Source of the DNA: Nocardia nova NBRC 15556
Lineage (GTDB): Bacteria > Actinomycetota > Actinomycetes > Mycobacteriales > Mycobacteriaceae
Direction: 5' to 3'
Assembly: GCF_001613005.1 (NCBI RefSeq)
Contig: NZ_BDBN01000084.1
Span: 1-42,848, forward strand
DNA length: 42,848 nt
Part shown: positions 30,176 to 38,134 of the stretch, one piece after another
Layout: every line of letters begins with the position of its first letter
Position numbering within the stretch: position 1 is the stretch's first letter
Made by a program: the position numbers and the translations under genes
The notes under the pieces: model-generated
What the model saw: the letters and a program-made list of their open reading frames with translations, nothing else
The model's database searches: none
Told to the model about the DNA's origin: nothing

Positions 30176-31777
30176 ATGAGGAAATCACAAACGTACGAGT
30201 TCACCCCGATCGAGCAGCTCGACTCGGAGACGGACGGCTACGCGGACCAGGACTACAGCATCGGCGATGACGACGCCGATACCGGCGTGAGCGATTACGA
30301 CGCCGACGAGGACGACGGCAGCGGCTACTCCGGCAACGGCTGGGCGGCCGCGCCCACGGTCGGTGAACTGCAACTCGACGAACGCAGCGCGCTGCGCCGT
30401 GTCGCGGGGCTGTCCACCGAGCTCACCGACGTCACCGAGGTCGAGTACCGGCAGTTGCGACTGGAGCGGGTCGTGCTGGTCGGCGTGTGGACCGAGGGCA
30501 ACGCCGCGCAGGCCGACGCCAGCATGGCCGAATTGGCCGCGCTCGCCGAAACCGCCGGCTCTCAGGTGCTCGACGCGCTGATCCAGCGCCGCGACAAGCC
30601 CGATCCGGCCACCTACATCGGCTCGGGTAAGGCCGACGAATTGCGCTCGGTGGTGCTCGGGACCGGCGCCGACACGGTGATCTGCGACGGTGAGCTGACC
30701 CCCGCGCAGCTGAACGCGCTGGAGAAGGTCGTCAAGGTGAAGGTCATCGACCGCACCGCGCTGATTCTGGACATCTTCGCCCAGCACGCCACCTCCCGCG
30801 AGGGTAAGGCGCAGGTGTCGCTGGCACAGATGGAGTACATGCTGCCGCGACTGCGCGGCTGGGGTGAATCGATGTCGCGGCAGGCCGGTGGCCGGGCCGG
30901 TGGTGCGGGCGGCGGTGTGGGTACCCGTGGCCCCGGTGAGACCAAGATCGAAACCGATCGCCGCCGGATCCGCGAGCGGATGGCCAAGTTGCGCCGCGAG
31001 ATCAAGGAGATGAAGACCGCCCGCGACACCAAGCGGTCGCGGCGCACCTCCAGCGGCATTCCGGCGGTGGCGATCGTCGGCTACACCAACGCCGGGAAAT
31101 CCAGCCTGATGAACGCCCTGACCGGCGCGGGCATCCTGGTGCAGGACGCGCTGTTCGCCACCCTGGATCCGACGACTCGCCGGGCCGCGCTCGACGACGG
31201 CCGCGAGGTCGTCTTCACCGACACCGTCGGATTCGTCCGGCATCTGCCGACTCAGCTGGTGGAAGCGTTCCGGTCCACCCTCGAGGAGGTCACCGGCGCC
31301 GATCTGCTGCTGCATGTGGTCGACGGTTCCGACGCGCTGCCCGATCAGCAGATCAAGGCCGTGCGCGAGGTGATCACCGATGTGCTGCGCGAGCAGGGCG
31401 AGGGATCCGGGCCGCCGGAGTTGCTGGTGGTGAACAAGATCGACGCGTTGGATGCGACGCAGCTGGCGCATCTGCGTGCGCAGCTGCCGGGCGCGGTGTT
31501 CGTCTCGGCCCGCACCGGCCGCGGCATCGACCAGTTGCGCGAACGGCTGGCGGAGATCCTCGGCGGGCTCGATGTCGAGGTGAGTGTGCTGCTCCCGTAC
31601 ACTCGTGGTGATCTGCTCGCGCGCATCCACTCCGACGGCCGCATCATCAGCTCCTCGCACGAGGAGGGTGGTACGCGGGTGCGGGCCCGGGTTCCCCGGG
31701 CGCTCGCACCGACCCTGTCGCAGTACGCGCACGCGGGCACCGTCGGCAGTGCGGAAGCAGCGGGGCCTTCGCACTGA
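30176..31777 (+). CDS. hflX: GTPase HflX
   Basis: 533 residues. This ribosome-associated GTPase splits stalled or heat-damaged ribosomes. Seen: acidic N-terminal extension (residues ~15-50, DDDADTGVSDYDADEDDGS), the HflX N-domain with GSGKADELRS and TPAQLNALEKVV, a Gly-rich linker, RGPGETKIETDRRRIRERM helix, G1 GYTNAGKS (302-309), FTDTVGFVRHLPTQLVEAFR switch II, and G4 NKID. ATG 30176 lies only three bases after GGAGG, so initiation may be weak or the start slightly different. 94 bases separate it from dapF. Confidence 0.96.
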   Translation: MRKSQTYEFTPIEQLDSETDGYADQDYSIGDDDADTGVSDYDADEDDGSGYSGNGWAAAPTVGELQLDERSALRRVAGLSTELTDVTEVEYRQLRLERVVLVGVWTEGNAAQADASMAELAALAETAGSQVLDALIQRRDKPDPATYIGSGKADELRSVVLGTGADTVICDGELTPAQLNALEKVVKVKVIDRTALILDIFAQHATSREGKAQVSLAQMEYMLPRLRGWGESMSRQAGGRAGGAGGGVGTRGPGETKIETDRRRIRERMAKLRREIKEMKTARDTKRSRRTSSGIPAVAIVGYTNAGKSSLMNALTGAGILVQDALFATLDPTTRRAALDDGREVVFTDTVGFVRHLPTQLVEAFRSTLEEVTGADLLLHVVDGSDALPDQQIKAVREVITDVLREQGEGSGPPELLVVNKIDALDATQLAHLRAQLPGAVFVSARTGRGIDQLRERLAEILGGLDVEVSVLLPYTRGDLLARIHSDGRIISSSHEEGGTRVRARVPRALAPTLSQYAHAGTVGSAEAAGPSH

Positions 31778-31849
31778 AGCTTTCGTAGTCTGTGTGCCAC
31801 AGTCGTTTCGGTAGAATCGCGTCACCGAACGGCTGCAGGGAGGGTGCAA

Positions 31850-32854
31850 ATGTCCGGGAACGATGTCATGCCTGTCGATTCCATGCCCATCGAATCCATG
31901 CCTGTCGAATCCATGCCTGTCGAATCCACCGCCGAGCGTTCGCCGGCAACACCGGGGCAGTCCGCGTCGCCGGACGCTTCCGCGAGGCCGAGCGCTGCCG
32001 CGATGCCGAGCGTTCCCGCCACGCTCAGTGACGGAGCACCGTTGCGAATGACGGTGCCCGCCATCGATCTTCGCGTTTTCGACGCCCTGTCGACGCCGGT
32101 GCGGCTGTGGAACAGTCCGGTTTTCCACGGCCTGGACAACATTCCCGAGACCGGCCCGGTCATGCTCGTCGGCAACCACACGCTGCTCGGCGGCGTGGAC
32201 GCGCCGCTGCTGGTGCACGAGATCTACCACCGCACCGGCCGGGTGGTGCGCGGCCTGGCGGAGAACGTGCTGATGCGGGTGCCGCCGGTGCGTGAGCTCG
32301 TGCACCGGATCGGCAGCGTGCGCGGTTCGCGCGACAATTGCCGCACCCTGCTCGACAACGGCGAGGCCGTCATCGTGTTCCCCGGCGGTGGCCGCGAGGC
32401 GATGCGCCGCAAAGGTGAGAAATACCACCTCAAATGGGAGGGGCGTACCGGCTTCGCCCGCATGGCGATCGAGGCCGGCGCGCCGATCCTGCCCACCGCG
32501 ATGATCGGCGCCGACGACGTGTTCGACGTGGTCTTCGACGGCGATCATCCGGTGATGAGCCCGCTGCGCTGGACCGTCGAGGCGCTCGGAATCCGCGGCA
32601 ATCTCACTCCGCCGCTCATGCGCGGAATCGGTCCCACCGTCGTGCCCCGGCCCGAACGGTTCTACTACTCGATCGGCACGCCCATCGAGACCACGCCGTG
32701 GCAGGACGCCACCGATCTGGACGCCGCCGCGGAGGAATTGCAGCAGGTGGTGCGCAAGGCGCTGGAGGAAGAGATCACCGCTCTGCTGGCCGAGCGCGAT
32801 CGTGATCGCGGCCGCACCCTGTGGGGCCGCGTCCGCGGCGCTGTCGGACTGTAG
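31850..32854 (+). CDS. MGAT/DGAT-like lysophospholipid acyltransferase family protein
   Basis: 334 residues. Acyltransferase core: MLVGNHTLLGGVDAPLLVHE (motif with catalytic His), RGLAENVLMRVPPVRELVHR, FPGGGREAMRRKGEKYHLKW (FPGG block of the MGAT/DGAT2-like branch), and GAPILPTAMIGADD. Likely acylates glycerolipids or wax alcohols at the membrane; specificity unknown. N-terminus begins with four copies of a pentapeptide M-P-(V/I)-(D/E)-S, then an Ala/Pro/Ser-rich stretch to residue ~65. ATG 31850 has GGAGG six bases upstream; TAGAAT at 31812-31817 is a possible -10. Confidence 0.85.
   Translation: MSGNDVMPVDSMPIESMPVESMPVESTAERSPATPGQSASPDASARPSAAAMPSVPATLSDGAPLRMTVPAIDLRVFDALSTPVRLWNSPVFHGLDNIPETGPVMLVGNHTLLGGVDAPLLVHEIYHRTGRVVRGLAENVLMRVPPVRELVHRIGSVRGSRDNCRTLLDNGEAVIVFPGGGREAMRRKGEKYHLKWEGRTGFARMAIEAGAPILPTAMIGADDVFDVVFDGDHPVMSPLRWTVEALGIRGNLTPPLMRGIGPTVVPRPERFYYSIGTPIETTPWQDATDLDAAAEELQQVVRKALEEEITALLAERDRDRGRTLWGRVRGAVGL
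31868..31927 (+). repeat. 15-bp tandem repeat x4 in acyltransferase N-terminus
   Basis: Units at 31868, 31883, 31898 and 31913; the last two are identical (atgcctgtcgaatcc) and the first two differ by one to two bases. Each unit begins with an in-frame ATG, so each could act as an alternative start. Confidence 0.92.
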
Positions 32855-32885
32855 AGGTTTACCCGCGTTCAGGGTGCGCAGGGAT

Positions 32886-32924
32886 CACCTGCTGAAGCTT
32901 TTCGCACAGGTGGGCGACTTTTTT
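32886..32924 (+). terminator. Possible intrinsic terminator after acyltransferase gene
   Basis: CACCTG (32886-32891) and CAGGTG (32907-32912) can pair across a 15-base loop that has an inner GC pair set. A run of six T (32919-32924) follows. The stem is short, so confidence is modest. Confidence 0.4.
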
Positions 32925-33006
32925 CGGATCTGAAGTGAACCGCGATTCCCCTTCCGGGTACCGTATGTGGCAGGCGAGTTGCCGATGTGGTCACTAGGAG
33001 GTTGGC

Positions 33007-34152
33007 GTGGAGCGCACCCTTTTCGAGCCCGAACACGATCTGTTCCGGGAGTCCTACCGTAAATTTCTGGATCAGCACGTCGCGCCGCACCATGCCGAGT
33101 GGGAGCAGGCGGGCGTCGTGGATCGCCAGCTGTGGCTGGAGGCCGGTAAGCAGGGTTTCCTCGGCATGGCCGTGCCCGAGGAGTTCGGCGGCGGCGGCGT
33201 CAAGGATTTCCGCTACAACGCGGTGATCACCGAGGAGACCACCAAGGGTCAGTACTCGGGTCTGGGCTTCTCGCTGCACAACGACGTGATCGCGCCGTAT
33301 CTGCTGGAGCTGGCCAACGATGAGCAGAAGCAGCGCTGGCTGCCCGGATTCTGCTCCGGTGAGATCATCACCGCCATCGCCATGACCGAGCCGGGCACCG
33401 GTTCGGATCTGCAGGGCATCAAGACCCGCGCGGTGAAGGACGGCGACGACTGGGTCATCAACGGCGCCAAGACCTTCATCACCAACGGCATCAACTCCGA
33501 CATCGTGATCGTGGTCGCGCAGACCGATCCCGAGAAGGGGGCGATGGGCTTCTCGCTGCTCGTCGTCGAGCGCGGCATGCCCGGCTTCGAGCGCGGCCGC
33601 AACCTCGACAAGATCGGTCTCAAGGCGCAGGACACCGCCGAGCTCAGCTTCACCGACGTGCGGGTTCCGGCCAAAAACCTGCTCGGCACCGAGGGCATGG
33701 GCTTCATCCACCTGATGCAGAACCTGCCGCAGGAGCGGATGTCGATCGCCGTGATGGCCGCCGCCGCGATGGAAGGCTGCCTGGAGACCACCATCCAGTA
33801 CGTGCGCGACCGCAAGGCCTTCGGCAAACCCATCGGCGCCCAGCAGAACACGCGTTTCGTCCTGGCCGAGCTGGCCACCAAGACCACCGCGGTGCGCGTG
33901 CTGGTCGACCGCTTCATCGAGGCTCTCAACGCCGGCACGCTCTCGGCCGAGGATGCCGCGATGGCCAAGTGGTGGAGCACCGAGGAACAGCTCGACCTGA
34001 TCACCAAATGCCTGCAGCTGCACGGCGGTTACGGTTACATGCGCGAGTACCCCATCGCCAAGGCGTATATGGATGCGCGCGTGCAGACCATCTACGGCGG
34101 CACCACCGAGATCATGAAGGAGATCATCGGCCGCTCCTTGAAGCTGAGCTGA
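33007..34152 (+). CDS. fadE20: Acyl-CoA dehydrogenase (FadE20-like)
   Basis: 381-residue FAD-dependent acyl-CoA dehydrogenase of beta-oxidation or a related acyl-CoA pathway. Seen: AIAMTEPGTGSDLQGIKTRA FAD/substrate block, FITNGINSDIVIVVAQTDPE, QNLPQERMSIAVMAAAAMEG helix, DRKAFGKPIGAQQNTRF, LQLHGGYGYMREYPIAKAYM, and the C-terminal catalytic glutamate in YGGTTEIMKEIIGRSL. GTG 33007 has TAGGAGG ideally spaced. hflX-proximal placement matches Rv2724c. A strong hairpin ends the unit. Confidence 0.93.
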   Translation: MERTLFEPEHDLFRESYRKFLDQHVAPHHAEWEQAGVVDRQLWLEAGKQGFLGMAVPEEFGGGGVKDFRYNAVITEETTKGQYSGLGFSLHNDVIAPYLLELANDEQKQRWLPGFCSGEIITAIAMTEPGTGSDLQGIKTRAVKDGDDWVINGAKTFITNGINSDIVIVVAQTDPEKGAMGFSLLVVERGMPGFERGRNLDKIGLKAQDTAELSFTDVRVPAKNLLGTEGMGFIHLMQNLPQERMSIAVMAAAAMEGCLETTIQYVRDRKAFGKPIGAQQNTRFVLAELATKTTAVRVLVDRFIEALNAGTLSAEDAAMAKWWSTEEQLDLITKCLQLHGGYGYMREYPIAKAYMDARVQTIYGGTTEIMKEIIGRSLKLS

Positions 34153-34195
34153 CGACACCGAGCTGACGTACTTCGGCTGCCCGTCTCCGGCAGCA

Positions 34196-34227
34196 ACGGC
34201 CGCCGCCGGACCACCGGCGGCGGCCGT
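34196..34227. terminator. GC-rich hairpin between convergent fadE20 and udgX
   Basis: Arms 34196-34209 (acggccgccgccgg) and 34214-34227 (ccggcggcggccgt) pair perfectly over 14 bp with a four-base loop. There is no T run. Actinobacterial terminators often lack one, and the position between convergent stops supports a bidirectional role. Confidence 0.7.
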
Positions 34228-34251
34228 GGTGTGCCGCAAGCGTTTTCGCTC

Positions 34252-34878
34252 CTAGGAGCTCGTTCCGGACAGTGCGGTGGCCGCCTCGGTGAGGTCGGCG
34301 ACCAGCCCGTCGTAGGCCTCGTCGCGATCGGGAGCGCGCAGCGCGGCGGCCGGATGGATGGTGGCCAGCGCACGGTGATCGTCGTGCGCGATCAGCCGCC
34401 CGCGGTCGCGGGTGATCCGGAAAGCGGGACCGAAGACGGCCTGGGCGGCCACCGCACCCAGGCAGACCACCAACCGCGGGCGGATCGCGTCGAGCTCGGC
34501 GGTCAGCCAGGGCGTGCACGCGACGATCTCCGTGCGCCCGGGCTTCTGATGGATGCGGCGCTTACCACGCTCGGTGAACTTGAAATGCTTCACCGCGTTC
34601 GTGAGATACACCGCGTCACGGTCGATTCCGGCATCGGCGAGGGCGCGATTCAGCAGCGTCCCGGCGGGGCCGACGAACGGGTGTCCGGCCAGATCCTCAC
34701 GGTCGCCGGGTTGCTCGCCGATCATCACCATCGGGGCGTGCGCCGGGCCCTCGCCGAAGACGGTCCGGCTCGCATGCCGGTACAGATCGCAGCCGTGACA
34801 TCCGCCCGCGGCCTCACGCAATCGCGCGAGATCCGTGGTGTCCGGCACGAATTCCGCCGCACCCGGGGCTTTCACCAT
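34252..34878 (-). CDS. udgX: UdgX-type uracil-DNA glycosylase
   Basis: 208 residues. UdgX enzymes remove uracil and become covalently trapped on the abasic DNA through a histidine in an extra loop. Seen: motif A GEQPGD (54-59), HPFVGPAGTLLNRAL, the diagnostic KRRIH loop at 106-110 (His110 corresponds to the reactive His109 of the M. smegmatis enzyme), IHP near 174, and iron-sulfur cysteines Cys27, Cys30, Cys121 and probably Cys139. It is the last gene of a leftward five-gene run, 16 bases after the PfpI gene. Identification by the KRRIH signature is strong. Confidence 0.93.
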   Translation of the reverse strand: MVKAPGAAEFVPDTTDLARLREAAGGCHGCDLYRHASRTVFGEGPAHAPMVMIGEQPGDREDLAGHPFVGPAGTLLNRALADAGIDRDAVYLTNAVKHFKFTERGKRRIHQKPGRTEIVACTPWLTAELDAIRPRLVVCLGAVAAQAVFGPAFRITRDRGRLIAHDDHRALATIHPAAALRAPDRDEAYDGLVADLTEAATALSGTSS

Positions 34879-34894
34879 GATCGTGCCGTCACCG

Positions 34895-35452
34895 TCACTT
34901 CGCGCCCACTTCGGTCTCGATCGCCGAACAGAACGCGTCCAGATCGCGCGGATTGCGGGAGGTGATCAGCGTCCAGCCGTCCTGCGTCCGGACCACCTGC
35001 TCGTCGACCCACTGACCGCCCGCGTTGCGCACATCGGTCTGCAGCGACGGATACGAGGTCATGGTCTTGCCGCGGATCAGATCCGCCTCCACCAGCAGCC
35101 ACGGGCCGTGGCAGATCGCGGCGATCGTCTTTCCGGCGTCGGCGAATCCGCGCGCCAGGTCGACGGCCTCCTTGGTGGCGCGCAACTTGTCGGCGTTGAC
35201 GGTGCCACCGGGCACCACCAGCGCGTCGAAATCGCTCACCGATACCGAGGCCAGATCGGTGTCCGGGTCGACGGTGGTGTCGGCTTCGGTGTCGTGCACG
35301 AAGGTCTGCACCGCATCGGTGGACGGGGCGGCGTGGGTGACGCGAATTCCGTTGGCGCGCAACTGCTTCAGGGGTTCCAGCAGCTCGTCGCGTTCCACAC
35401 CGGTCTGTGAGGTGACCACCAGGACGGTGGGCTCTCGGTCGGGTCGGCTCAT
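34895..35452 (-). CDS. DJ-1/PfpI family protein (YhbO/GSP18-like)
   Basis: 185 residues. PfpI-type members are described as stress-induced deglycases or chaperones. Seen: VLVVTSQTGVERDELLEPLK, FDALVVPGGTVNADKLRA with the acidic-nucleophile-elbow environment, and the active-site cysteine in AICHGPWLLVEADLIRGK. ATG 35452 follows GAAGGAG. Clustering with UdgX and a flavodoxin-like reductase suggests damage-response use. The true substrate is unknown. Confidence 0.9.
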   Translation of the reverse strand: MSRPDREPTVLVVTSQTGVERDELLEPLKQLRANGIRVTHAAPSTDAVQTFVHDTEADTTVDPDTDLASVSVSDFDALVVPGGTVNADKLRATKEAVDLARGFADAGKTIAAICHGPWLLVEADLIRGKTMTSYPSLQTDVRNAGGQWVDEQVVRTQDGWTLITSRNPRDLDAFCSAIETEVGAK

Positions 35453-35483
35453 CTCGTCTCCTTCTCGGGACTCGCGCGGGCGC

Positions 35484-35747
35484 TCAGGCGCCCTGCATGC
35501 GAATCAGCGTGTTGAGTAGTTCGGCCTGCTCGGCCAGTTCGTGCTGATCGGGGTGGTCGCCGATGCGGTCGGCCAGTTCGGGGCGCCGGATCAACTCCAT
35601 TCCGTCCGCACCACTGTCGGTGGCGAGCCGGACCCGGCCTTCGGTCAGCACCAGGCGGGTGCCGGGGCTGCCCGCGTCCAGCAGCATCCGCAGATCCTCG
35701 GCGGTGACCTGCGGATGCGTTCCAGGGGTCTGCTCATCGGATGTCAT
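35484..35747 (-). CDS. Hypothetical 87-residue protein
   Basis: Not recognised. Acidic, helical-looking small soluble protein (VTAEDLRMLLDAGSPGTRLV, then LTEGRVRLATDSGADGMELI, then HELAEQAELLNTLIRMQGA). ATG 35747 lies inside the end of the proline-rich gene (14-base overlap in another frame), which suggests translational coupling. The gap to the PfpI gene is 31 bases. Function unknown. Confidence 0.65.
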   Translation of the reverse strand: MTSDEQTPGTHPQVTAEDLRMLLDAGSPGTRLVLTEGRVRLATDSGADGMELIRRPELADRIGDHPDQHELAEQAELLNTLIRMQGA

Positions 35748-36198
35748 GTCCGGCGGGTGCCCGGCGCGGGGCCGGTGAAACACCGGCCTGCTGAACCGGT
35801 GGCCGCGGATCACGGCCGGGTACGGACGGGTTCGGGTCGGGCGTTGGGCCGGGGATCGGGCGGCCAGGATCGGGCGGCGGCTCGGGAATGGGCTCCGGAG
35901 GTATCGGTCGGCCGGGGTCGGGCGGCGGCTCCGGAACGGGCTCCGGAGGGACCGGTCGGCCGGGGCTCGGCGGCGGAGGGCCGGGGATCGGATCCGGGGC
36001 GGGTCCCGGTATCGGGCGGCCGGGTTCGGGCGGCCGGCCCGGAACGGGACCGGGCTCCGGGAACGGCGGCCGCGGATCGGGTTCCGGGGCCGGGATCGGA
36101 CGTTCGGGCGTGGGATCCGGAACCGGCTGTGGCGGAACCGGTTCCGGGACCGGGGTCTCGCTCGCCCGTATTCGCGGTCCGGCGCTTTCGGTGTACAT
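35734..36198 (-). CDS. Proline-rich repeat protein
   Basis: 154 residues. After a short N-terminus (MYTESAGPRIRASETPVPEP) almost the whole chain is Pro alternating with Glu/Asp/Val/Arg/Gly, including two 16-residue copies of PEP(V/I)PEPPPDPGRPIP. No signal peptide or membrane segment, so presumably a cytoplasmic extended or polyproline-II chain. GAGGAG five to six bases before ATG 36198 and its place inside an operon argue that it is translated. It lies 48 bases after the flavodoxin-like gene. The opposite strand encodes a Gly-rich mirror frame, which I do not call. Confidence 0.6.
   Translation of the reverse strand: MYTESAGPRIRASETPVPEPVPPQPVPDPTPERPIPAPEPDPRPPFPEPGPVPGRPPEPGRPIPGPAPDPIPGPPPPSPGRPVPPEPVPEPPPDPGRPIPPEPIPEPPPDPGRPIPGPTPDPNPSVPGRDPRPPVQQAGVSPAPRRAPAGHDIR
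35872..35967 (-). repeat. 48-bp tandem repeat inside proline-rich gene
   Basis: Copies at 35872-35919 and 35920-35967 on the plus strand, mostly identical, each encoding 16 residues in frame. Shorter imperfect units flank them through about 36180. Confidence 0.75.
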
Positions 36199-36246
36199 AT
36201 CGGCTCCTCGAACGCATGAAGATTCGCGGTGCGATCCGCCCGGGCC

Positions 36247-36891
36247 CTACGACGGATAGGCGGGGTAGGGCGCGGCCTTCAAGGTCCGCGCCAGATGCGC
36301 GGCATTGCGCGCCATGCCCGCGGTGGTCGTCGCGACGGCCTCGGGAGTGCTGTCCAGGTCCAGATAGTCGACGCCGCTCATGGCCTCGCCGTTCCAGTAG
36401 GTGCACCCCTGGGCCGGCACGGTGAAGCCGATGTCGTTGAGTGCCTGGAACGTATCGGCGCAGATCTTGTGCGCGCCGTCCTCGTTGCCGACGACGGCGG
36501 CAATCCCCACCTTGCCCACCATGGCGGGCCGGTTCTGGTCGTCGGTGACCGACAGTTCGGCGTCGAGGCGTTCGAGCACCCGCTGCGCGACCGAGGACAT
36601 GTGGCCCAGCCAGGTGGGCGTCGCGATCAGCACGATGTCCGCCGCGCTGATCTGTTCGCGCAGGTGGGGCCACTGATCGCCGTCACCCTCGTCCGCGGTG
36701 ATGCCGGGTCGGATGTCCAGGTCGACCGCGCGCACGGTCTTGCCGGTGACGCCGTGGTTCGACAGTTCGCGCAGTACTTGCTCGGCGATCAGCTCGCTGC
36801 TCGATCGATCGGGCGACTTCTTCAGGGTGCAACTGATCGCGATAGCGGTGAGGTCGTCCCCGGGAGCTCGGGAACCGGTCGGGTCGTTCAC
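36247..36891 (-). CDS. Flavodoxin-like NAD(P)H-dependent FMN reductase family protein
   Basis: 214 residues. Seen: an N-terminal beta strand and FMN-phosphate region AIAISCTLKKSPDRSSSELI, then ADIVLIATPTWLGHMSSVAQ with the aromatic isoalloxazine-contact loop PTWLG, and VGIAAVVGNEDGAHKICADT. This is the flavodoxin/WrbA-like quinone-reductase fold. GTG 36891 has AAGGAG seven bases upstream. It is the first gene of the leftward run ending in udgX. A GGGTAT-type promoter (36959-36935) lies upstream, mirrored by one for the divergent diiron gene. Electron partner not known. Confidence 0.87.
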   Translation of the reverse strand: MNDPTGSRAPGDDLTAIAISCTLKKSPDRSSSELIAEQVLRELSNHGVTGKTVRAVDLDIRPGITADEGDGDQWPHLREQISAADIVLIATPTWLGHMSSVAQRVLERLDAELSVTDDQNRPAMVGKVGIAAVVGNEDGAHKICADTFQALNDIGFTVPAQGCTYWNGEAMSGVDYLDLDSTPEAVATTTAGMARNAAHLARTLKAAPYPAYPS

Positions 36892-36931
36892 AAGGTGCTC
36901 CTTTCGACGGGCGACGGGATGCTCTGTTTCG

Positions 36932-36959
36932 CGCATACCCGCCGATCCGCGCTCGAACC
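36932..36959 (-). promoter_or_regulatory. SigF/SigB-type promoter for leftward stress operon
   Basis: Minus strand: GGTT (36959-36956), 15 bases, GGGTAT (36940-36935). The mycobacterial SigF consensus is GTTT-N15-17-GGGTAT. The core decamer CGGGTATGCG is repeated in the opposite orientation at 36997-37006. Confidence 0.55.
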
Positions 36960-36977
36960 TGTCTGCCCCGGTGCGCC

Positions 36978-37009
36978 GATTGAAGGCGACGAGCACCGGG
37001 TATGCGGCG
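36978..37009 (+). promoter_or_regulatory. SigF/SigB-type promoter for diiron-protein operon
   Basis: GATT (36978-36981), 16 bases, GGGTAT (36998-37003). The extended 13-mer CGGGTATGCGGCG (36997-37009) ends three bases before ATG 37013, so the mRNA would be leaderless or nearly so. Confidence 0.55.
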
Positions 37010-37012
37010 CCT

Positions 37013-38107
37013 ATGGAGATTCCGCACCCCGAAGTGCGCCGAACATCCGGCCATCGGCACCTCTCGGCGTCCCGGCATCGGCCCACCCCGGCGCCGGTGA
37101 CCGCGAATACCGGCGCGCCGCCGCTACCGCAGCCGCGCGGCGAACTCTCCGCCGGTCTGTGCGCACTGCTCAGCGGCACCGCCTGCCACGTCGATTTCGA
37201 CACCGCGAACACCGACCCGTACGGCGAGGATCTGCAGCTGGCGTTGCACCTGTGCTACGAGTTGCATTACCGCGGTTTCGATTCCGTCGACCCGCGGTGG
37301 GAGTGGGACCCGGCGTTGCTGCGCATGCGCGCCCACCTCGAGGACCGGTTCCTGGCCGCGATGCGACGCGATGTGCCCGGCGGCGACGACCTCGACGGCG
37401 AACTCGACGATCTGCTCGTCGAGCCGGTCGAGGGCACGGGCGTCGGGCACTTCCTCAACGAACAGGGCCAGTGGTGGCAGGTGTGCGAATACTTCGCGCA
37501 CCGCTCGATCTACCACCACAAGGAGGCCGATCCCTACGCGTGGGTGATTCCCCGTCTGCGCGGTCAGGCGAAGGCCGCGCTGGTCGCGGTCGAATACGAC
37601 GAGTTCGGCGCCGGCCGGGGCGAGGACGTCCACGCTCAGCTGTTCGCCGATCTGCTGGCCGGCGCCGGCCTCGACGACACCTATCTGCACTATCTCGATG
37701 CCGTCCCCGCGCCGATGCTGGCGCTGGTGAACATGATGTCGCTGTTCGGCCTGCACCGGCAGTTCCGGGGCGAGCTGGTCGGCCACTTCGCGAGCGTCGA
37801 GATCGGGTCGCCACCCGCGGCGCGTCGCATGGTCGACACGCTGCGGCGGCTGGACGCGCATCCGGCGTGTGTGCGCTTCTACGCCGAACACGTGGAGGCC
37901 GACGCGGTGCACGAACAGGTGATGCGCCGCGACGTCATCGGTGATCTGTCGGTCCGCGAGCCCGAGTTGATCGCACCGATGGTCTTCGGCATCCAGGCGA
38001 CGACATTGCTGGAGAACGCCATCGACCGCCACATGCTCGACAGCTGGTCGGCCGGGCGCAGCTCGCTGCGCGACCCGGAGGCGATCCCACGCGATCGCGC
38101 GGGTTGA
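37013..38107 (+). CDS. Haem-oxygenase-like diiron protein (iron-containing redox enzyme family)
   Basis: 364 residues of the Haem_oxygenas_2/HDO superfamily, whose characterised members (UndA, SznF, BesC and others) use a diiron site for oxidative chemistry. Candidate metal ligands on three helices: Glu159 and His163/His169 (VCEYFAHRSIYHHKEAD), Glu194-Asp196-Glu197 and His207 (VAVEYDEFGAGRGEDVHAQL), then His293, Asp297 and His300 (AEHVEADAVHEQV). Residues 1-40 are basic and variable. ATG 37013 is favoured by the promoter position; GTG 37097 would remove this tail. First of three rightward genes. Substrate unknown. Confidence 0.85.
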   Translation: MEIPHPEVRRTSGHRHLSASRHRPTPAPVTANTGAPPLPQPRGELSAGLCALLSGTACHVDFDTANTDPYGEDLQLALHLCYELHYRGFDSVDPRWEWDPALLRMRAHLEDRFLAAMRRDVPGGDDLDGELDDLLVEPVEGTGVGHFLNEQGQWWQVCEYFAHRSIYHHKEADPYAWVIPRLRGQAKAALVAVEYDEFGAGRGEDVHAQLFADLLAGAGLDDTYLHYLDAVPAPMLALVNMMSLFGLHRQFRGELVGHFASVEIGSPPAARRMVDTLRRLDAHPACVRFYAEHVEADAVHEQVMRRDVIGDLSVREPELIAPMVFGIQATTLLENAIDRHMLDSWSAGRSSLRDPEAIPRDRAG

Positions 38108-38118
38108 TCATCGGAAGG

Positions 38119-38131
38119 CGGGTATTCGGCG
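38119..38131 (+). promoter_or_regulatory. Third copy of the GGGTAT element before the HemK2-like gene
   Basis: CGGGTATTCGGCG matches the 13-mer at 36997-37009 at 12 of 13 positions and, like it, ends exactly three bases before an ATG (38135). GGTT lies 14 bases upstream, slightly closer than consensus. Confidence 0.45.
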
Positions 38132-38134
38132 ATC

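Noticed and set aside
30185..32548. 787-codon minus-strand frame antisense to hflX and the acyltransferase gene
   Set aside because: Shadow of two clearly real genes with conserved motifs; its translation shows no domain.
32956..32961. GGGTAC before fadE20 as another SigF-type promoter
   Set aside because: No G-TT element at the required distance; chance match in GC-rich DNA.
35872..36180. Possible CRISPR-like repeat array
   Set aside because: Repeats are contiguous, in frame, degenerate and without unique spacers, and no cas genes are present.
35888..36259. Gly-rich, PGRS-like frame on the plus strand opposite the proline-rich gene
   Set aside because: Mirror of proline codons (CCG/CGG); it has no ribosome-binding site, whereas the minus-strand gene has one and fits an operon.
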